From Chlorokybus atmophyticus (lineage: Eukaryota; Streptophyta; Chlorokybophyceae; Chlorokybales; Chlorokybaceae), in assembly GCA_009103225.1 (NCBI GenBank), contig RHPI01003020.1, positions 1 to 62,715 on the forward strand: 62,715 nt of DNA, read 5' to 3'. Shown here piece after piece: positions 59,025 to 62,715 of the stretch (positions within the stretch are counted from its first letter, which is position 1; each line of letters begins with the position of its first letter). The notes beneath the pieces were generated by a model, which saw only the letters and a program-made list of their open reading frames with translations, searched no databases and was not told where the DNA came from. A program made the translations under genes and the position numbers.

Positions 59025-61291
59025 ATGGTAGGAGCGGCAGCAGCCAGGCTGGCTGCTCAGCATCGATTGGAGAGGCAGGCCGACGAAGCGGAGGCGGCGG
59101 CAAGGATTGCAACTGAAGCAGCTGCAAGGGCACGCGAGGCTGCAGCAAACGTCGCAGTAGAGGAGCAGCGAGACGCAGGAGGCCACCGTCCAACTGGCGT
59201 TGGGAAACGTGTGCACGCTGCCCGCCGCACCAATGGTGGAGGTCGGCGGTACAAGCGCCGAGCCTTCACCGTCCATCAGAAGGTGTGTCGATTAATCAGC
59301 AATGTGCGTGTGTCGTTACAGTGCGTGCGTGTGCTGCATTGTGTCGTTGTTGTTGCTGTGTGCGTGTGCTGCGTTGTGTTGTTGTTGTGTTAGTGTTGTC
59401 GCTGTGTGCGCGTGCTGCATGGTATTGTTGTCGTTACTGTCTGTGTGCTGCGTCGTGTCGTTGTGTTGTCAGCAATGTGTGTGTGTGCGTGTCGTTGTCG
59501 TCATTGTTGCTGCTGATTAGCTGTTGTGTTGTTGCCATGTTTGCTGCTAACTAGTTGCTGTTTAACTCCACAGCGCAAGTTCATCCAAATAGCAAAGCAT
59601 ATAGGCATTAAGAAGACGGAGAGAGAGCATGGCGTCCATGCTCCATCTTTGCGAAAGTGGCTTCGCCAAGAGTTGGAGATAATGGCTGCCAGTGCTAGCG
59701 ACTGCAGACTGAAGGGTGGTGGCAGGGGGGTTGCTTATCCCGAGCTAGATACTGTGGTGTATGACTACATTGTAGATCGACGTTCTCGCGGGCTTGGAGT
59801 CACCCAAGCCATGATTAGAGTATGCACAATCAGCTATTGCAAGTGTGGCATGACGCAATTGGTGTGCATGTGTGTGGCATGCGGCAGTCAATGTGCATGC
59901 GCATGATCATGTTTGTTTGCCTGTGCAGTTGCAGGCCCAACGCTTGATTGTGGAGCACAATGAGAGCGTTGATGACGATGTGAACATTTGGACCTTGAAG
60001 GTGTCCTTGAATTGGGTCGTGCGTTTCATGGCGCGCCATGATCTCACCGTGCGTCGCCATATGAAGGTGGGGCAGAAACTGCCTCATGATGTTGCCGAGA
60101 AGGTTGAGGGGCATCGCGTCTACATCACATTGATGAAAGAGCGTCACAAATATGCCTCCAGCCAGATTGTCAACATGGATGAGGTACCCGTGACGGTGGA
60201 TATGGCGGCTGGTCGGACAGTCAATCAGCAAGGCAGCCGAACCGTGACTATGCGCACGACTGGTAAGCATGCACATGTGTCAACGAAAGTGCTGTGTTGT
60301 GTTGGCAATGCTGAATGCGAGTCTGCACATTGACAGGAAATGAGAAGAAGAATGTGACGGTGGTGTTAGCGTGTGCTTTGGACGGCACAAAGCTACCACC
60401 TGTTATTATTCCCAAGCGCAAGACTATCCCCAACGACTTGGTGGTGCCGCAGGGGATAGTTGTATGGGCTAACGAGAAGGGATGGATGGACGAGGCCCAC
60501 ACGGTGGAGTGGGTGGATGCGGTGATGCGGAAGAGGTCTAAGCGAGTGTTTGGTAGAAGAGCACTGTTGATCTGGGACTCGTTTTCAGCACACAGGTTCG
60601 GTTTAACAGCTTCATGCACGCCATGTGCATGCCACGCACATGCACATCAGTTCTGTTGCTGCCATTGCATGTATGTGTTGATGTTGCAATCATGCAGGTG
60701 TGACTCTGTGAAGGAACGCCTCAGCGCCATCTCTGTTGATCAAGCAGTCATCCCTGGTGGGTGCACTCCCATTCTGCAGCCGCTCGATGTTGGCGTCAAC
60801 AAACCTTTCAAGGATATGCTGCGTGCGAAGGTGAGCATTGTTAACAATGTGCAGTAGCAACAACTACCCTTCTTACTAGTGATGCTGACTTTGACTGTGT
60901 ATGTGCTCAGTGGGCTCTGTGGATGGCTGACCCAGCCAACCACTCGTATACGGCGGGTGGCCACATGCGGCACGTTGACTGGTCAACGTTGTGCACATGG
61001 GTGCAGCAGTGTTGGGAGGAGTTGTCTGTTCACACTATTCACAACGCTTTCCGAAAGGCAGGTGTGTGCGAGGCAGATTGGGCGCCAGAAGATGTTGAGC
61101 GCGATGATGTCGACGACATCATGAACATTGATGAGCTACCCCTTGAAGAGCAGGAGGAGCGCATGATGCAGGAGCTAGCTGAGCTGCACATGCGCGATGA
61201 GCGCAACGCTCGCACTGCCGCTAAGCGCATCAACCTTGTATCAGATAGCGAGATCAGTGATGCTAGTGATGCTAGTGACAGTGATGCTTGA
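59025..61291 (+). CDS. Pogo-type DDD transposase, six exons
   Basis: Exons 59025-59282, 59574-59819, 59929-60262, 60337-60595, 60698-60830, 60911-61291; all introns GT-AG, 74 to 291 nt. They join into 537 codons without a stop. Residues 1-86 are Ala/Glu-rich helix then basic. 87-168 hold a helix-turn-helix (HAPSLRKWLRQELE) and the RGVAYPELDTVVYDYIVDRR stretch. 169-215 contain the CENP-B-like second DNA-binding part (TLKVSLNWVVRFMARHDLTV). The DDE_1 catalytic domain has Asp about 252 (IVNMDEVPVTVDM), Asp about 360 (LLIWDSFSAHR) and Asp about 396 (LQPLDVGVNKPFKDMLR). The C-terminus is acidic with SDSEISDASDASDSDA. The start Met at 59025 is the first in frame. Exon 3 could begin at 59935 instead. 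The enzyme excises and reinserts the element at TA. Related host proteins include jerky and CENP-B. Confidence 0.9.
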
Positions 61292-61570
61292 GTCTCTGAT
61301 GCATGAGCCTTCTATGCAACTTGATGCATGAGTCTTTTATCGTTCACATTCGCATGCATGCGCGCATTGACATGGCACAATCAAGGGGCCACTCATTATG
61401 CAGCACGCACACACCACGCACAAACGGCAGGCAGTTATGCAGATACTCACGCACGGTAGGCAGGCATACATGCAATACAGTTCCCATCAGAGGGAACACT
61501 AAATGGGGGGGGAACTCTATCACACAAACACAGTTCCCCCTTTGATTTTGCCGGGGGGAACTGCATTCGA

Positions 61571-61597
61571 GGGGGAACTCTAATGGGGTAAATACGG
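61571..61597 (-). repeat. Right terminal inverted repeat
   Basis: Complement of the left repeat, ending GTAAATACGG before the TA duplication. Confidence 0.95.
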
Positions 61598-61599
61598 TA

Positions 61600-62715
61600 G
61601 AAAACAATCCCATAACAGCTGAATGCCTATTCATTTCTCTGCTTGTTACTCTTGCAATTTCATCGATGCTTGTGACATTTAGCTCAAACGGATGTGATCC
61701 TAGATGAGTCGTTGCGTTGGTCTTCGTTGCCTTGCGCGATTGCAGACGCCGACAGCATCAGATAAAGTAAGTTGCCCATATTTTGGACACTTATCCACTA
61801 GTAAGCGTCCACTGAACGGCCCACTGCAGTGACTGCGAGTGTGACGGTGCTGTCAAAGCAGCAATCAACGTCGTAACATGGCCGATTTGTGATGTACTAG
61901 GGTGATTCTTCAATGTGGTGTGCCGTGAGGTATAGCCGGCACAAAATGGCCGTGCCACACCTGGGCATTCTCCAAACTGATACGGATTATGGATGCCCAC
62001 TACCTGCTGATCACACACTGCCTACTACAGTGCGCGACCCTCGAATGGCACTTGCTCTTTAAGCTTATGGTACGGTGGCAACAATGTCAATGTCGCATAC
62101 TGCAGCTGGCGCGGCTGGTTGCGGGCGGGCAGCTGTCCAAAAAGTGGGCGCCTTACCCTACTCATGGCATAGATCTGCAATTCACATGCGCCTGGCAACA
62201 AGCGGCCCACATTTGATGAATGCCTTGCGCGCCACTGCAGGCCCCGTCAGAGTCCCCCCCCGTATCATGGTATACAGACCCCCCTGGCAAATGCAAGGGG
62301 AGGACTGTATTGAGACATTATAGTCCCCTCCCTTGTTGTGTCCCCCCTCGAAAGGGACAGTGTTAGTGTTATGTCTGAATAAGAGTATTGTATAAGATGT
62401 ATGCGTAATTACGCATACAATATTATATGGTTGCTAACGTTGAACTAATATTGATACACTTCATTCATCACCTAAGCGCTTAAAGCACATGTACATGGAT
62501 CAGTCATGAGTGCCATGACGGTCGACGCGTCGTTGACCATCTAGAAATGTTCAGAAATCACACGGTCAGTTTTAATTCAATTTTTTGCACGTTAATCACT
62601 GAACTGTTGCGTTACACAAGATATACGTAAGTCGTATACTGTAACTCGACGTAATCGGCGGCTTCTGCTACACAATAGAGCCCCCCCTCCTAATAAAGTC
62701 CCCCCCCCCCCCCCC
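61600..62715. other. Gene-free right end with C-rich transposon-like motifs
   Basis: No supported frame. 62248-62360 contains agtcccccc, acccccctggcaaatgcaag, gggaggactgtattg and cccccctcgaaaggg. This arrangement resembles the subterminal zone of the 58760-61597 transposon (ttccccccggattttgcca, gggggaactctattc) with pyrimidine changes, suggesting a related but distinct element. 62670-62715 (agagccccccctcc ... agtccccc) may be another end. The window stops in a poly-C run (62700-62715). Confidence 0.35.

Larger units (their letters stand above)
58760..61597 (+). mobile_element. Complete pogo-like DNA transposon, apparently intact
   Basis: 2838 bp with 27-bp identical terminal inverted repeats (58760-58786 and 61571-61597; each begins CCGTATTTACCCCATTAGAG). 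TA dinucleotides flank it (58758-58759, 61598-61599), as for Tc1/mariner/pogo elements. Subterminal zones at both ends repeat GGGGGAACTCTATTC-like blocks in both directions (58790-58870, 61495-61585), likely transposase binding sites. The transposase gene is complete (see 59025-61291). No inactivating change was found. Confidence 0.93.

Overview
This window is nuclear DNA from a repeat-rich eukaryote, most likely a streptophyte (green plant lineage, possibly a charophyte alga such as Chara). That placement is an inference. It rests on a plant-type receptor kinase with many short GT-AG introns, a plant-style LINE, and Copia and Gypsy retrotransposons. Bacterial features (operons, ribosome binding sites, CRISPR) are absent. 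Single N bases inside long homopolymer or dinucleotide runs (3966, 11334, 13935) and a poly-C right end mark assembly joins.

Layout. 1-6.8 kb holds no gene: microsatellites, a 497-bp TRIM-like miniature LTR element (3254-3750, 5-bp target duplication CCAAG) and a tRNA-headed repeat. 6.8-9.3 kb is a decayed pogo/Tigger-type transposase gene. 10.4-15.3 kb is the only convincing host gene. I could join 13 exons into one uninterrupted frame of about 620 residues: signal peptide, C-type lectin domain, proline-rich hinge, one membrane span and an intact Ser/Thr kinase. A CT microsatellite of about 600 bp sits in its second intron. 16.8-26.3 kb is a broken, unrecognised coiled-coil gene or transposon, split by a solo LTR (18766-19190) and by a full LINE of about 6.2 kb (19388-25588).

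26.6-38.6 kb is a nest of Copia elements. An old minus-strand Copia (B) is interrupted by a nearly complete plus-strand Copia (A, 30101-35010) and by a second TRIM copy (35233-35706). B itself abuts a fragment of a third Copia family. About 39.2-53.6 kb is the most unusual object: a decayed Gypsy-like retrotransposon (E) with, in order, gag with two zinc knuckles, aspartic protease, a cytosine-5 DNA methyltransferase domain, RNase H, integrase and a terminal PHD finger. It is broken by a non-autonomous Copia (D, 42204-44246, perfect 5-bp duplication) and by a minus-strand Copia (C, 46002-51488). C in turn carries a solo LTR and a 532-bp fold-back element. The reverse transcriptase and the end of the methyltransferase were lost around C.

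53.6-58.7 kb is gene-poor. 58.76-61.60 kb is a complete and apparently intact DNA transposon: 27-bp identical terminal inverted repeats, TA duplications, and a six-exon transposase that joins into one 536-residue frame with a D-D-D catalytic triad. The window ends in C-rich sequence resembling the ends of a related transposon.

How parts relate. Three of the Copia elements, plus B, share a primer site complementary to the anticodon arm of initiator tRNA-Met rather than the tRNA 3' end. Element E combines a DNA-methylation writer and a chromatin-reader module in one retrotransposon, and is the best candidate for an under-described system here.
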